From positions 1-64,000 of the forward strand of contig CAKNFP010000004.1 in assembly GCA_930633525.1 (NCBI GenBank): 64,000 nt of DNA, in the 5' to 3' direction. The translations under genes were made by a program, and so were the position numbers. Source of the stretch: Hyphomicrobiales bacterium. Its GTDB lineage: Bacteria; Pseudomonadota; Alphaproteobacteria; Rhizobiales; Beijerinckiaceae. Position 1 is the stretch's first letter. The number at the start of each line of letters is the position of its first letter. Under the pieces are notes generated by a model that made no database searches, was not told where the DNA came from, and was given only the letters and a program-made list of their open reading frames with translations. This document shows positions 16,996 through 24,571 of the stretch, one piece after another.

Positions 16996-17835
16996 TCAAT
17001 CGAAATTCTGAACGAAACCGCCCTGCCAACCCTCAGCCTGACGGCGTGCACCAGGCCGCGCGGGCGCGGCCGTTCTCGGCACGCGTCCAGTGGGCTCGCC
17101 GGCGAATTCGTTGCGTCCGCTTCTCGGAGCAGGCGCGAAGGCGTCGGTCCGGCTGCTAAGGGCGGGCCACTGGTAGAACTCGTTCAACACCGCCGCGACG
17201 AAGCCGACGGTCTCAGGTGTCGGCGGCACACCGCCTGCCTCGAGGACGGCAGGCTCGCCGGCGTTGTAGGCGGCGAGCACATAGACCGGATTGCGATATT
17301 TTGCCGTCAGCTCGCGCAGGAAGGCGATGCCGCCGCGCACATTGTCCTTCGGGTCGCAGATGTCGACGCCGAAGGCCTGGGCGGTCGCCGGCATGAGCTG
17401 CATCAGCCCATAGGCGCCCTTCCCCGAGAAGCTCGTCGAGTTGTAACGGCTCTCGGCCTGCGCGACCGACAGCACGAACTCAGGCATGAATTGCTCTTCG
17501 CGCGCCGTCGTCTCGACCAGACGCCTTGCCTCCTCGCGGTTGAGCGGGGCGCTCTCTGCGCAGGGCGATGCCATGGCCTTCGCGGCATCAGGATCAGCGC
17601 GGGCGCCCTCCCCGATCCGCTGCACGGGCTTGGCCGAGTCGGTGCCTCCCGGCACGATCCGTCCGTCCGGGTCGACCGAGGCAGTCCTGACCACGGGGCG
17701 CTCGGCCGGCGCCGGAAGACGCTCCTGACGCTTGGCCGGGATAGGGCTGTTTGCGCCCGATTGCTGCGCCGAAGCGGCGCTTGCCGCAGCGAGAAGCGCG
17801 ATCCCTGCCAGCGCCGTTCTGCGTCGGGCGCTCAT
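16996..17835 (-). CDS. virB1: VirB1 lytic transglycosylase
   Basis: 279 aa. A signal peptide (cleavage near residue 23, ASA-QQ) is followed by a low-complexity linker and an SLT domain (about residues 105-225) with the catalytic glutamate in SVAQAESRYN, the GAYGLMQLMPATA motif and VYVLAAYNAGEPAV. It opens peptidoglycan for the secretion channel. ATG 17835 is chosen because it gives a clean signal peptide. It is the first gene of the virB operon, and the palindrome at 17863-17878 ends 28 bp upstream of this start. Confidence 0.93.
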   Translation of the reverse strand: MSARRRTALAGIALLAAASAASAQQSGANSPIPAKRQERLPAPAERPVVRTASVDPDGRIVPGGTDSAKPVQRIGEGARADPDAAKAMASPCAESAPLNREEARRLVETTAREEQFMPEFVLSVAQAESRYNSTSFSGKGAYGLMQLMPATAQAFGVDICDPKDNVRGGIAFLRELTAKYRNPVYVLAAYNAGEPAVLEAGGVPPTPETVGFVAAVLNEFYQWPALSSRTDAFAPAPRSGRNEFAGEPTGRVPRTAAPARPGARRQAEGWQGGFVQNFD

Positions 17836-17862
17836 GTCGATTTGCTCCGCATCATGCTCTAC

Positions 17863-17878
17863 GCTTAATATATTGAGC
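17863..17878. promoter_or_regulatory. AT-rich palindromic operator-like site 2 (virB operon)
   Basis: GCTTAATATATTGAGC on the plus strand, reading GCTCAATATATTAAGC toward virB1, with only 28 bp to the virB1 ATG. The identical sequence stands 23 bp before the gene at 21860. The position covers the expected core promoter or leader, so a bound repressor would block the T4SS operon. It lies between virB1 and the divergent gene at 17914 and could affect both. Confidence 0.6.
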
Positions 17879-17913
17879 CAGACGCAGGCAACCAAAAATC
17901 ACGGAGCGGTCAT

Positions 17914-18228
17914 ATGAGACCCCGGCACCTGTTCGCGACGCTCGCAATTCTGCCGACGCTCACGGCACTTTCGGCAGCAGCCGCCCGGGCCGATACCTTC
18001 GGCTGTACGGTGCTTCTCTGCATGTTGAACCCGCAAGGATCGGCGTCCGTGCCCTACTGCGTTCCGCCGGTCCAGAAGGCCTTCGCCCTCGTTGCGAGCC
18101 GCCGTCCCTGGCCGCAATGTCCGGAGGCCAACATGCCGGGGCAGCCGGACAAGGCGGACGAATCCACCGACATCCTGGGCCAGGACGGCACGACGCGAGT
18201 GCCGCTTCGCAACTCTCCTGCGCCGTGA
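17914..18228 (+). CDS. TrbM/KikA-like periplasmic protein
   Basis: 104 aa. A signal peptide (about residues 1-27, ARA-DT) precedes a cysteine-rich mature part with GCTVLLCMLNP, VPYCVPPVQ and WPQCPEA. The spacing of cysteines and the order VLLC...YCVPP...CP resemble the TrbM/KikA/MpfK family of conjugal transfer proteins, a family match I judge likely but not certain. The C-terminal 25 residues look disordered. It is divergent from virB1, sharing the palindrome-bearing intergenic region, and its stop overlaps the next start (GTGA). Confidence 0.6.
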   Translation: MRPRHLFATLAILPTLTALSAAAARADTFGCTVLLCMLNPQGSASVPYCVPPVQKAFALVASRRPWPQCPEANMPGQPDKADESTDILGQDGTTRVPLRNSPAP

Positions 18229-18827
18229 TCCGTAGCGTCGCCCTTGCGCTCGCCCTCTCGATCGCCGGCAGCGTCCCTGCGCAAGAGCCCGCAAACCCCA
18301 ATCCCTGGTTCGCCGTCCCGAAAGGCGCGGTCTTCACGACCGGCGACACCTGGACCTATGCCGGTGAAACCCATCGGCTCTACGGCGTTCAGGCCTGCCT
18401 GCGCGGTACCCACTTCACCAATGGCAGTGGCGCCCGGATCGATTGCGGCGAGGCGAGCCTGACCATGCTCGTCTCGCTCGTCCGCGACCTCAATCCGCTC
18501 TGCTATTCGGCGGGGTGGCAGGCTGTCTCGAAGACGCGCTTCGTGGTTTGCGTCGCGCAGCCCAGCCATGGCGCGGGGGCCGGCGCGAGAATCGATCTCG
18601 GCACGGCCCTGATTTCCAGCGGATGGGCTTTTGCCGCCGTCAATCCGGCGGGCGCAGCAGTCCACGAGCCCTATCTGGTCGCGCAGGCCGTCGCCCGGAA
18701 GGAGCGCCTTGGCCTCTGGCAGTTTCCCGACATGCCGGACCCGAACGCCATCATCCTCCGGCAGATTCGCGAAGGTGCTGGTGCTACTTCGGGCGCTCCC
18801 CTCCCCGCTCCGCCTCCAGCTCGATGA
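18225..18827 (+). CDS. Secreted SNase-like protein lacking catalytic residues
   Basis: 200 aa. A signal peptide (about residues 1-19) is followed by a fold resembling staphylococcal nuclease: GDTWTYAGETHRLYGVQAC aligns with the D-G-D-T...R-L-x-G-I-D-A-P-E core, and QAVARKERLGLWQFP with the C-terminal ARxxxxGLW helix. The acidic residues and arginine of the active site are replaced (DAPE becomes QACL), so nuclease activity is unlikely. GTG 18225 overlaps the preceding stop. The tail is Pro/Ala-rich. It may be a binding or structural relative of the active-looking SNase at 19138. Confidence 0.55.
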   Translation: MIRSVALALALSIAGSVPAQEPANPNPWFAVPKGAVFTTGDTWTYAGETHRLYGVQACLRGTHFTNGSGARIDCGEASLTMLVSLVRDLNPLCYSAGWQAVSKTRFVVCVAQPSHGAGAGARIDLGTALISSGWAFAAVNPAGAAVHEPYLVAQAVARKERLGLWQFPDMPDPNAIILRQIREGAGATSGAPLPAPPPAR

Positions 18828-19065
18828 TGGGAGGCCGGTTCCCGTCGTCCCCTGTGAGCGTTTCGGCACGTCGGTGCATCAGGAAGCCGAGCGCAAGCGC
18901 CAGGCCGGAGAGCCCGCCGATGAACAGCGTGGCGAACAGGCCCGGGTCCCGCCACAGCGTCGCCTCGTCCCAGTTCACGATCAACCGGAACCCACCGAAG
19001 GCGAGGATCAGGATTGTCGCCACGATGATTCCCAATCGTGGATCGATCGAGAATCGCGTCAGCAC
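18784..19065 (-). CDS. Small two-helix membrane protein
   Basis: 93 aa with two hydrophobic segments (about residues 12-29 and 43-62) and a charged C-terminus (ELEAERGGERPK). The GTG at 19065 has GGACGGAGG just upstream. It overlaps the end of the convergent SNase-like gene by 44 bp. No family is recognised. The gene is a minus-strand island among plus-strand secreted-protein genes, so it may be an independent regulatory or immunity-type membrane protein. Confidence 0.5.
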   Translation of the reverse strand: MLTRFSIDPRLGIIVATILILAFGGFRLIVNWDEATLWRDPGLFATLFIGGLSGLALALGFLMHRRAETLTGDDGNRPPIIELEAERGGERPK

Positions 19066-19137
19066 AGCTTTCCTCCGTCCCCGATGTTTCGCGATCTCGC
19101 GTGAGGCGCTTCACAAACCGATGTCCGAGGCCACCCG

Positions 19138-19869
19138 ATGACCTTCGCCAAGCCCGCGATCACGGTGATCGTCAGTCTCCTCCTGACCTCGATCGCAGCG
19201 GCTGCCGAGATCCGGGGCGTTCCAAAGATCCTCGACGGTGACACCGTCGAGATCGGCGACCAGCGCATCCGGATTTTTGGGATCGACGCGCCGGAGATGG
19301 AGCAGCTTTGCCTCGATGCGGCGGCCCAGCGCTCTACCTGCGGCCTCGGTGCCCGAAATGCACTGTCGTCATTCGGCACCCAGCGGTCATGGTCCTGCAC
19401 GAGCGTCGATGTCGACCAGTACGGCCGAAACGTCGCGCGATGCCAGGTCGAAGGACAGGATGTTGGCCGCTGGATGGTCGTACATGGGTGGGCGCTCTCC
19501 TTCGTTCGCTATTCCTCTGCTTATGTCGAAGACGAGAAAGCAGCTCGCGCCGCCCGGCGCGGGCTCTGGAGTGGCGCCTTTATCGCCCCGTGGGACTGGC
19601 GCTCCCGCAGTACCAACACTGTGATCCATGGCGCCGTCAGTGTTCCGGGCGGTGCGCAGAAGCTTCTCCTCAACTCGCTCTCGGAGGCGGGAGCCCCCGC
19701 TGGCGCGTGTGCGATCAAGGGAAACTTCAAAGCGGATGGCTCCTGCATCTACCACCAACCAGGTCAGCGCTTTTACGACGCCGTGCACATGAACGGGTCG
19801 GATCGAAAGCGATGGTTCTGCACGCCGGCGGACGCCGAGAAGGCGGGTTGCCGCGCGGCGCGCTGGTGA
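19138..19869 (+). CDS. Secreted thermonuclease (SNase) with C-terminal sunset-like domain
   Basis: 243 aa. After a signal peptide (about residues 1-23), the SNase domain has ILDGDTVEIGDQRIRIFGID with APEMEQ, then DVDQYGRNVARC and EKAARAARRGLWSG, keeping the metal-binding Asp and catalytic Arg/Glu positions. The C-terminal 60 residues (GNFKADGSCIYHQPGQRFYD, then RKRWFCTPADAEKAGCRAA) match the sunset domain found after some SNases. It should hydrolyse DNA or RNA outside the cytoplasm. Such nucleases recur near conjugation loci (e.g. pKM101 nuc, from memory). The ATG was chosen for the signal peptide. Confidence 0.85.
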   Translation: MTFAKPAITVIVSLLLTSIAAAAEIRGVPKILDGDTVEIGDQRIRIFGIDAPEMEQLCLDAAAQRSTCGLGARNALSSFGTQRSWSCTSVDVDQYGRNVARCQVEGQDVGRWMVVHGWALSFVRYSSAYVEDEKAARAARRGLWSGAFIAPWDWRSRSTNTVIHGAVSVPGGAQKLLLNSLSEAGAPAGACAIKGNFKADGSCIYHQPGQRFYDAVHMNGSDRKRWFCTPADAEKAGCRAARW

Positions 19870-19908
19870 TGCGCGAAGCGATCGCGGTTTGCTCGCTGCC
19901 TTCGTCGC

Positions 19909-20187
19909 CTAATTTCGATCCATGAATCCCATGATCAATGTCTTCACGAGGCGAACGCCTCGGCGCAGGAGCGCCAAGGCGATGAGTCCCAATACGGAGA
20001 AGGCGAACACATAGCCAAGGCCAGGTATCCAGCGCTCGATGGTGTCGGCGGCGATGCCGATGCCGCTGGCGAACAGAAAGAGCAGCAGCAGAGATCCGAG
20101 GATTCCGTCGAAGCTCGGAGCACCACCGGACCTGAACCCCGGCTGGTTCATCTCATTGTAGGTGTGCGGGTGCCAACGCTTATCCAT
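19909..20187 (-). CDS. Small membrane protein of unknown function
   Basis: 92 aa. A polar N-terminus (MDKRWHPHTYNEMNQPGF) is followed by two hydrophobic stretches (about residues 28-48 and 53-75) and a basic end. No family recognised. It is convergent with the SNase gene (39-bp gap) and divergent from the gene at 20483, with the AT-rich palindrome (20286-20301) in the intergenic region, so it could share that control. Confidence 0.5.
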   Translation of the reverse strand: MDKRWHPHTYNEMNQPGFRSGGAPSFDGILGSLLLLFLFASGIGIAADTIERWIPGLGYVFAFSVLGLIALALLRRGVRLVKTLIMGFMDRN

Positions 20188-20285
20188 CCGATATCACTCG
20201 CAGTTTGACGGAGTTGCGGGAGGCTTTCGTCTCACTCCCCACCGTTCGATCTCCCTCCTGCCTGGCAGACCCTGTTGCTTGTCTC

Positions 20286-20301
20286 GCTTAATATATTGAT
20301 C
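20286..20301. promoter_or_regulatory. AT-rich palindromic operator-like site 3
   Basis: GCTTAATATATTGATC, one mismatch from the virB1-site sequence. It lies in the 295-bp region between divergent genes at 20187 and 20483. The rest of the region shows no ORF of its own with a ribosome-binding site. Confidence 0.5.
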
Positions 20302-20482
20302 TAACGCTGCCGGATGCTTTATGCAATGTCTCCGGTCCATCCGGGGCCTTGAGAATGCGCATCTGCCGCTAGTTGTCAGCGGCGCTTCGCGCCTGTCCTG
20401 CCAGGAACGTTGGCTCGTTCGGCATCTGTGCGAGCCGCGAATGGCAAGCGTTGCCCACGCGCGGAAAGGGAGATCAGCTTGG

Positions 20483-21073
20483 ATGAGGCGATGGCTTCGC
20501 TTTCTGACCGGTTGCCTTACCCCGCTTCTCCTCGCGACGGGAGCTTCCGTCGCGCAGACACCACTGGCGCCGGCGAGCGCGCCCGCGGCTCCTCAGCCGT
20601 CCGACCTCTACTCGCCGCAGTCCACGACCGCGACGGTTCCCATGCGCGTCGAAGTCGTGACCAGCACGACCTTTCGCGATGTTGAAACCAGGCAGCTCTA
20701 TCGCCTCTACGGCGTCGACGCCTGTGATCTCAACCAAACCGCCACTCTCGGCAAGCAGACATGGCCCTGTGGGGTCGTCGCGACTGCCTGGCTCGTCAAC
20801 GTCACCCTCAACCGGTGGGTGGCCTGCACTCCCATCCGGCAGAGCGAGACCCTGAAGCTCGGGCGGTGTGCGACCGGCGAGATTCCGGATCTGGCCGCCG
20901 AGATGCTCAAGCTCGGCCACGCGATCACTCTCCCCTCCCCCGAGGACCGGCTGATTCCGACCTACGCTCAACTCGAGAAGGATGCGCGCGCCGCCTATCG
21001 CGGCATCTGGGCGAGTTCCTTTCAGATGCCGTGGACCTTCCGGCAGCAAGCCAGCCCTCCGAACAAACCGTGA
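20483..21073 (+). CDS. Second secreted SNase-like protein, degenerate active site
   Basis: 196 aa from ATG 20483, which gives a signal peptide (MRRWLRFLTGCLTPLLLATG...) and has GGGAG 10 bases upstream; an in-frame ATG at 20441 is possible but would bury the signal peptide. The mature part has TRQLYRLYGVDACDLNQ, a relic of the SNase core, and ARAAYRGIWASSF, matching the SNase C-terminal helix, with four cysteines between. The catalytic APE is missing. Like the gene at 18225 it seems a non-catalytic SNase relative. It is coupled to the next gene by GTGA. Confidence 0.6.
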   Translation: MRRWLRFLTGCLTPLLLATGASVAQTPLAPASAPAAPQPSDLYSPQSTTATVPMRVEVVTSTTFRDVETRQLYRLYGVDACDLNQTATLGKQTWPCGVVATAWLVNVTLNRWVACTPIRQSETLKLGRCATGEIPDLAAEMLKLGHAITLPSPEDRLIPTYAQLEKDARAAYRGIWASSFQMPWTFRQQASPPNKP

Positions 21074-21087
21074 CGGATTTGATCATC

Positions 21088-21693
21088 ATGCACCGCTACG
21101 CTTTGCAAATTGGGATATCGGCTGCAGCCGTCGCGCTGGCGGGCTGCGCGTCGCAATCGGTCAGCGATTCGCAGATCTCGTCGCCGACCACCAGCGCCTA
21201 TCTTGCTCCGGCACAGGTCGATCGCGGTCGACAGGAATATGGCCCAGGCCATGAACGCTTCCCGCCCATCATGACTGCGCGTGCAGGCTATCCTACGCAG
21301 AACCAGGCAAACGCTGCATTGCGGCTCTCGCGCTGGGGCACGGTGCCGATCCGCACCCTCGTCACCAAGGAAGGCGTCGAGACCATTGCCGTGCCCGCCG
21401 ATCTCCCTGACGCTCTCGCCCATCGCGTGCGCCTGTTCGCCTGTCGGCCGGGGGCCCTGGACGGTGTGACGGGCCGGGTTCGAACCTATCGCGGTCCCGT
21501 CGTCGTCTGCGCCTCCGATCTGATCGGCGCCGATGGGGTGATCCTGGCGCGCGTTCCGCTCAATTTCTACTACTGGCGAGGCGCCTGGCGGGTTCAGGAT
21601 CCCCGGCCCGGCTACAAGACGGTGCCATGGGTCGAGAACGAGCCCTCCCCGCCCAAGAGTTCCGGTTGGCTACCCTGGCGGGACCGCTACTGA
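21088..21693 (+). CDS. Secreted lipoprotein of unknown function
   Basis: 201 aa from ATG 21088. The signal sequence ends in a lipobox ALAGC, so the mature protein should be membrane-anchored through Cys20. An in-frame GTG at 21070 overlaps the previous stop and would add six residues. The mature part includes a QANAALRLSRWGTVPIRTLV stretch and aromatic motifs NFYYWRGAW and SGWLPWRDRY. No family recognised. Position suggests a role with the transfer apparatus; this is inferred from operon context only. Confidence 0.55.
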   Translation: MHRYALQIGISAAAVALAGCASQSVSDSQISSPTTSAYLAPAQVDRGRQEYGPGHERFPPIMTARAGYPTQNQANAALRLSRWGTVPIRTLVTKEGVETIAVPADLPDALAHRVRLFACRPGALDGVTGRVRTYRGPVVVCASDLIGADGVILARVPLNFYYWRGAWRVQDPRPGYKTVPWVENEPSPPKSSGWLPWRDRY

Positions 21694-21820
21694 TCCCCAG
21701 TCCCTTGCACCGATCGGGACGCCGGCCCAGGCCATTACCGCATCGGGTTCGAACGGGTCTCGGAGAGGCCAGCGACCTCCCCTCACCGACCAGCCCTTCA
21801 TTGCGGCTCGACAACCATCA

Positions 21821-21836
21821 GCTCAATATATTAAGC
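21821..21836. promoter_or_regulatory. AT-rich palindromic operator-like site 4
   Basis: GCTCAATATATTAAGC, identical to the virB1 site read toward that gene. It ends 23 bp before the ATG at 21860 and follows 127 bp of non-coding sequence after the preceding gene, so it marks the start of a new transcription unit (21860-23726). Confidence 0.6.
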
Positions 21837-21859
21837 AAAGACGAATTGTGAGGGAGACC

Positions 21860-22444
21860 ATGCTCGCGCGATCGACTATGGCGCTGGGCGCCGCGCTGTT
21901 CTCGTCGCCTCCGGGCCTGGCGCAGTTGCCGTCGACAGAGCCCGGCAAATGGCGGCCAGTCGTCTATGCCGATTTGCAGCTCCCAGGTGAAACCGCCCTG
22001 CCCTATGCCTCGCTCTGGGCCGACGAGCTCAGACGCAACAATGACGCCTACAAGGCCAAAGGCGACAAGCGCTTCCTGGTGGCGAACGCCCCGGCTGCCG
22101 AGAGCCACGTCGTGATCCGCAGCCCGGAACGGGTGGTCGTCCTGTCGGTGCTGCATACGATCACAACCTGCACGGTCCTGCGCCGGGACGTAAGCCACGC
22201 GACCCTGAAGAGCTGCCCGATGCGGCTCGCGATTTACGAGAACGGACAGTCGCGCGTTGCCGATGCCGGCAAAGGCTGCTTCATCGAATATGCGGCCAGC
22301 CAGGGCGGCTCCGCACCCGACATGGTGCGCAACGCCGCGCTCGCCGCCTACGACATCGAGAGCCGGACGATCCGCGCCGGCATCGTCTTCCAGGGCCAGG
22401 CCGCGGACGAGTGCCAGTTCCGCGTGCCCATTCCCCGATCCTGA
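21860..22444 (+). CDS. Secreted protein of unknown function
   Basis: 194 aa. A short signal sequence ends near GLAQ (residue about 22). The mature part has an RVVVLSVLHTITTCTVLRRD segment and several cysteines spaced as for disulfides (TTC, KSC, KGC, ECQ). ATG 21860 is preferred over GTG 21848 because GAGGGAG precedes it. No family recognised. It is the first gene of a unit headed by the shared palindrome and followed by two further secreted proteins. Confidence 0.5.
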   Translation: MLARSTMALGAALFSSPPGLAQLPSTEPGKWRPVVYADLQLPGETALPYASLWADELRRNNDAYKAKGDKRFLVANAPAAESHVVIRSPERVVVLSVLHTITTCTVLRRDVSHATLKSCPMRLAIYENGQSRVADAGKGCFIEYAASQGGSAPDMVRNAALAAYDIESRTIRAGIVFQGQAADECQFRVPIPRS

Positions 22445-22515
22445 GGAGGTTCATCATGCGATCGTCGTCGAGCCGAACCGAACCTGAGTGTCCACTGTGC
22501 CGCGGCTCGTCGCCT

Positions 22516-22563
22516 TGCGGTCAAGGCAACCCTGCGGGCGCGCTGCGCGCGGCCTTGACCGCA
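22516..22563. repeat. REP-like perfect inverted repeat
   Basis: TGCGGTCAAGGC (22516-22527) and GCCTTGACCGCA (22552-22563) are perfect 12-bp arms around a GC-rich 24-base loop. It sits between two near-identical ribosome-binding contexts (GAGGAGGTTCATCATG at 22443 and GGAGGTTCGCCATG at 22601), as if a palindromic element had been inserted just before the real start of the downstream gene. Confidence 0.55.
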
Positions 22564-22611
22564 GCGCCGCTCCGCGGCCGGGCCGTGGCCTCAGGTCCTC
22601 GGAGGTTCGCC

Positions 22612-22968
22612 ATGACGACGCTCGCTGCATTCGCTCTCTCTATCGGCACTATCACGCTGCCCGACCCCGGTCAGGCCCAGCAGCCGGTCTTTCCCTCGCT
22701 GCCGCGCGGAACCTATGTCGCGGCGCAGTACACCTGTACGGAATACATCGAAGCCGGCCTGCTGCGTCTCGATGCCAATGGCATCTCGCCGCCGAAAAGC
22801 ACCTGCAAGATCGTTTCGGCCGACGAGCGCAGCGCGACCTATGAGTCGACCTGCCATGAGAACGACACGCCCTCCGAGCAGGAGCGCGTCAAGCTGAAGA
22901 TCGAGCCGCTGACGAAGCAGTCGCTGCGCGTCAACGGCATCGTCTACAATTACTGCAAGGGTCTCTGA
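22612..22968 (+). CDS. Secreted cysteine-containing protein of unknown function
   Basis: 118 aa from ATG 22612, which gives an immediate signal peptide (MTTLAAFALSIGTITLPDPG, cleaving near GQAQ) and has GGAGG six bases upstream. An in-frame ATG at 22456 with GAGGAGG would add 52 residues of Arg/Ser/Cys-rich sequence made by the palindromic repeat, placing the signal peptide inside; I consider that extension spurious or recently acquired. Mature cysteines occur in YTCTEY, KSTCKI, STCHEN and YNYCKG. No family recognised. It is 2 bp from the transglycosylase gene. Confidence 0.5.
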   Translation: MTTLAAFALSIGTITLPDPGQAQQPVFPSLPRGTYVAAQYTCTEYIEAGLLRLDANGISPPKSTCKIVSADERSATYESTCHENDTPSEQERVKLKIEPLTKQSLRVNGIVYNYCKGL

Positions 22969-22970
22969 CG

Positions 22971-23726
22971 ATGCATGCCCTTGTCGTGCTCTGTCTGGCC
23001 CTTGTGGTCTCTACATCCTCCACGGCGCAGAACGCCTACACGTCAGATGCGAACTCATGCGATCTCGGCCAGAAGACGAAGCTCGCCGATCTCTGCCCGA
23101 GCGGCTTCGGCCTGCCGGAATACGGCAGCACGCAGGACATCATCAATCGCAACCCGAACAATGCCGGGATGATCGTTCAAGCAGCCAATGAATATGGCGT
23201 CAATCCGCGCCTGGCGCTGGCCGTGTCGGCTCATGAGGGCGCGATGTCAGCCTGCGCCGGATCGTTCAGCGGCGTCCGCGGCCCGATGCAGCTCACGCAA
23301 GGCACGGCGCGAGGATACGGCATGAATCGCGATGGCCTTTCCGACAACATCCGCGGCGGCATGGCGACCTTGAGGGACGCCATCCGGTCCTGCGGAGGCG
23401 ATCACAACATCCGGTGTCTGGCGGATCGGTACAACGGCAGCACCGAGAACCAGAGGCGCAACTGGACCAACGACGTGACCCGTCGAGTGGCAGGACTCCA
23501 GACAGCCTCAATTCCCCAAGGGTGCAATGGCAACCCGGCGGCCTGCCTCGGCCCGGGCGATTTCCCAACGCCCGGCACGAACCCGAGCCAGGTTGCGGGA
23601 GGGCCGGGATCATCCGCCGGCGGCGCGCAGCTCGCGGCGATCGCGCCCCCACCCGCAGCGACCGACATCGTCGTCGGATCGCAAATGGCCACGTACCCGC
23701 CGAGTAGTCTGCTCACGCCCGGCTAA
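22971..23726 (+). CDS. Second lytic transglycosylase-like secreted protein
   Basis: 251 aa. A signal peptide (about residues 1-20) is followed by an SLT-type domain with the catalytic Glu in LALAVSAHEGAMSAC, then GVRGPMQLTQGTARGYGM, DNIRGGMATLRDAI and CLADRYNGS. The C-terminal 80 residues are Pro/Gly/Ala-rich with no domain visible. It is distinct from virB1. Two wall hydrolases are common where one serves channel assembly and another pilus or export functions. The stop lies 5 bp before the IS5 end, so the insertion may have cut the operon off from downstream genes. Confidence 0.75.
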   Translation: MHALVVLCLALVVSTSSTAQNAYTSDANSCDLGQKTKLADLCPSGFGLPEYGSTQDIINRNPNNAGMIVQAANEYGVNPRLALAVSAHEGAMSACAGSFSGVRGPMQLTQGTARGYGMNRDGLSDNIRGGMATLRDAIRSCGGDHNIRCLADRYNGSTENQRRNWTNDVTRRVAGLQTASIPQGCNGNPAACLGPGDFPTPGTNPSQVAGGPGSSAGGAQLAAIAPPPAATDIVVGSQMATYPPSSLLTPG

Positions 23727-23730
23727 TCTA

Positions 23731-24571
23731 GGCTCAGGACCTATTAAATAGGTTGCGTGCTTGGGCGGTGATTGATTCCATGGCGTCAGGAGATGTCGCC
23801 ATGGACGATTTGCTGCTTCTGTCGGAGGCGCAGATGCGCCGGATTGAGCCGTATTTTCCGCTATCGCACGGGGTCGCGCGGGTCGATGACCGTCGTGTGC
23901 TGAGCGGCATCCTGTTCGTGATCCGCAACGGCCTGCGATGGCGCGACGCGCCAGCCGCCTATGGTCCGCCCAAGACGATCTACAACCGCTTCATCCGCTG
24001 GAGCAGGCTCGGCGTATTCAACCGGATCTTTGCCGAACTGGCGGGCGATAGCGACAGTTCGGATCGCCTGATGATCGACGCCACGCATCTCAAGGCGCAT
24101 CGCACCGCCGCCAGCCTCCTCAAAAAGGGGCTCTACCCCGATGTATCGGGCGCAGCCGTGGCGGCTTGACCTCCAAGCTCCACGCCGTCTGCGACGGCAG
24201 CGGCCGCCCGCTCCGACTGGCGCTGAGCGAAGGGCAGGCCAGCGACTTCAAGGGCGCTGCCATCTTGGTCGAGGCCCTGCCGCCGGCCAAAACCATGCTC
24301 GCCGACAGAGGCTATGATGCCGATTGGTTCAGAGCCGCACTCGTCGCACGCGGCATCGACCCGTGCATCCCCTCGAAAATCAATCGCAAGATATTCATCC
24401 CGCACGATCGTGCGCTCTATCGCCAGCGCCATCGCATCGAGAACATGTTCGCTCGCCTCAAGGACTGGCGCCGCATCCACACCCGATACGATCGATGTGC
24501 TCACACCTTCCTGTCAGCCATCGCTTTCGCCGCAACCTTCATCTTCTGGCTCAATCAATGAGTCCTGAGCC
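23731..24571 (+). mobile_element. IS5-family (IS427-type) insertion sequence
   Basis: 841 bp bounded by inverted repeats GGCTCAGGAC at 23731-23740 and GTCCTGAGCC at 24562-24571. Outside the repeats the flanks read ...CTA and TAG..., consistent with a 2-bp TA duplication (or CTAG if one outer base is counted). Size, ends and two-frame transposase fit the IS427 subgroup. It inserted between the stop of the transglycosylase gene and the 3' end of the first Xre gene. Confidence 0.9.
23801..24561 (+). CDS. IS5-family transposase produced by -1 frameshift
   Basis: The first frame (ATG 23801, AGGAG upstream) gives the N-terminal part with VDDRRVLSGILFVIRNGLRW and LMIDATHLKAH, and stops at 24169. 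The second frame carries GGLTSKLHAVCDGSGRPLRL, LADRGYDADWFRAAL and HRIENMFARLKDWRRI with the catalytic D and E. The frames join at a slippery AAAAAGGGG (24122-24130) by a -1 shift, as in other IS427 members. Combined product about 253 aa. It is presumably functional through programmed frameshifting. Confidence 0.85.
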
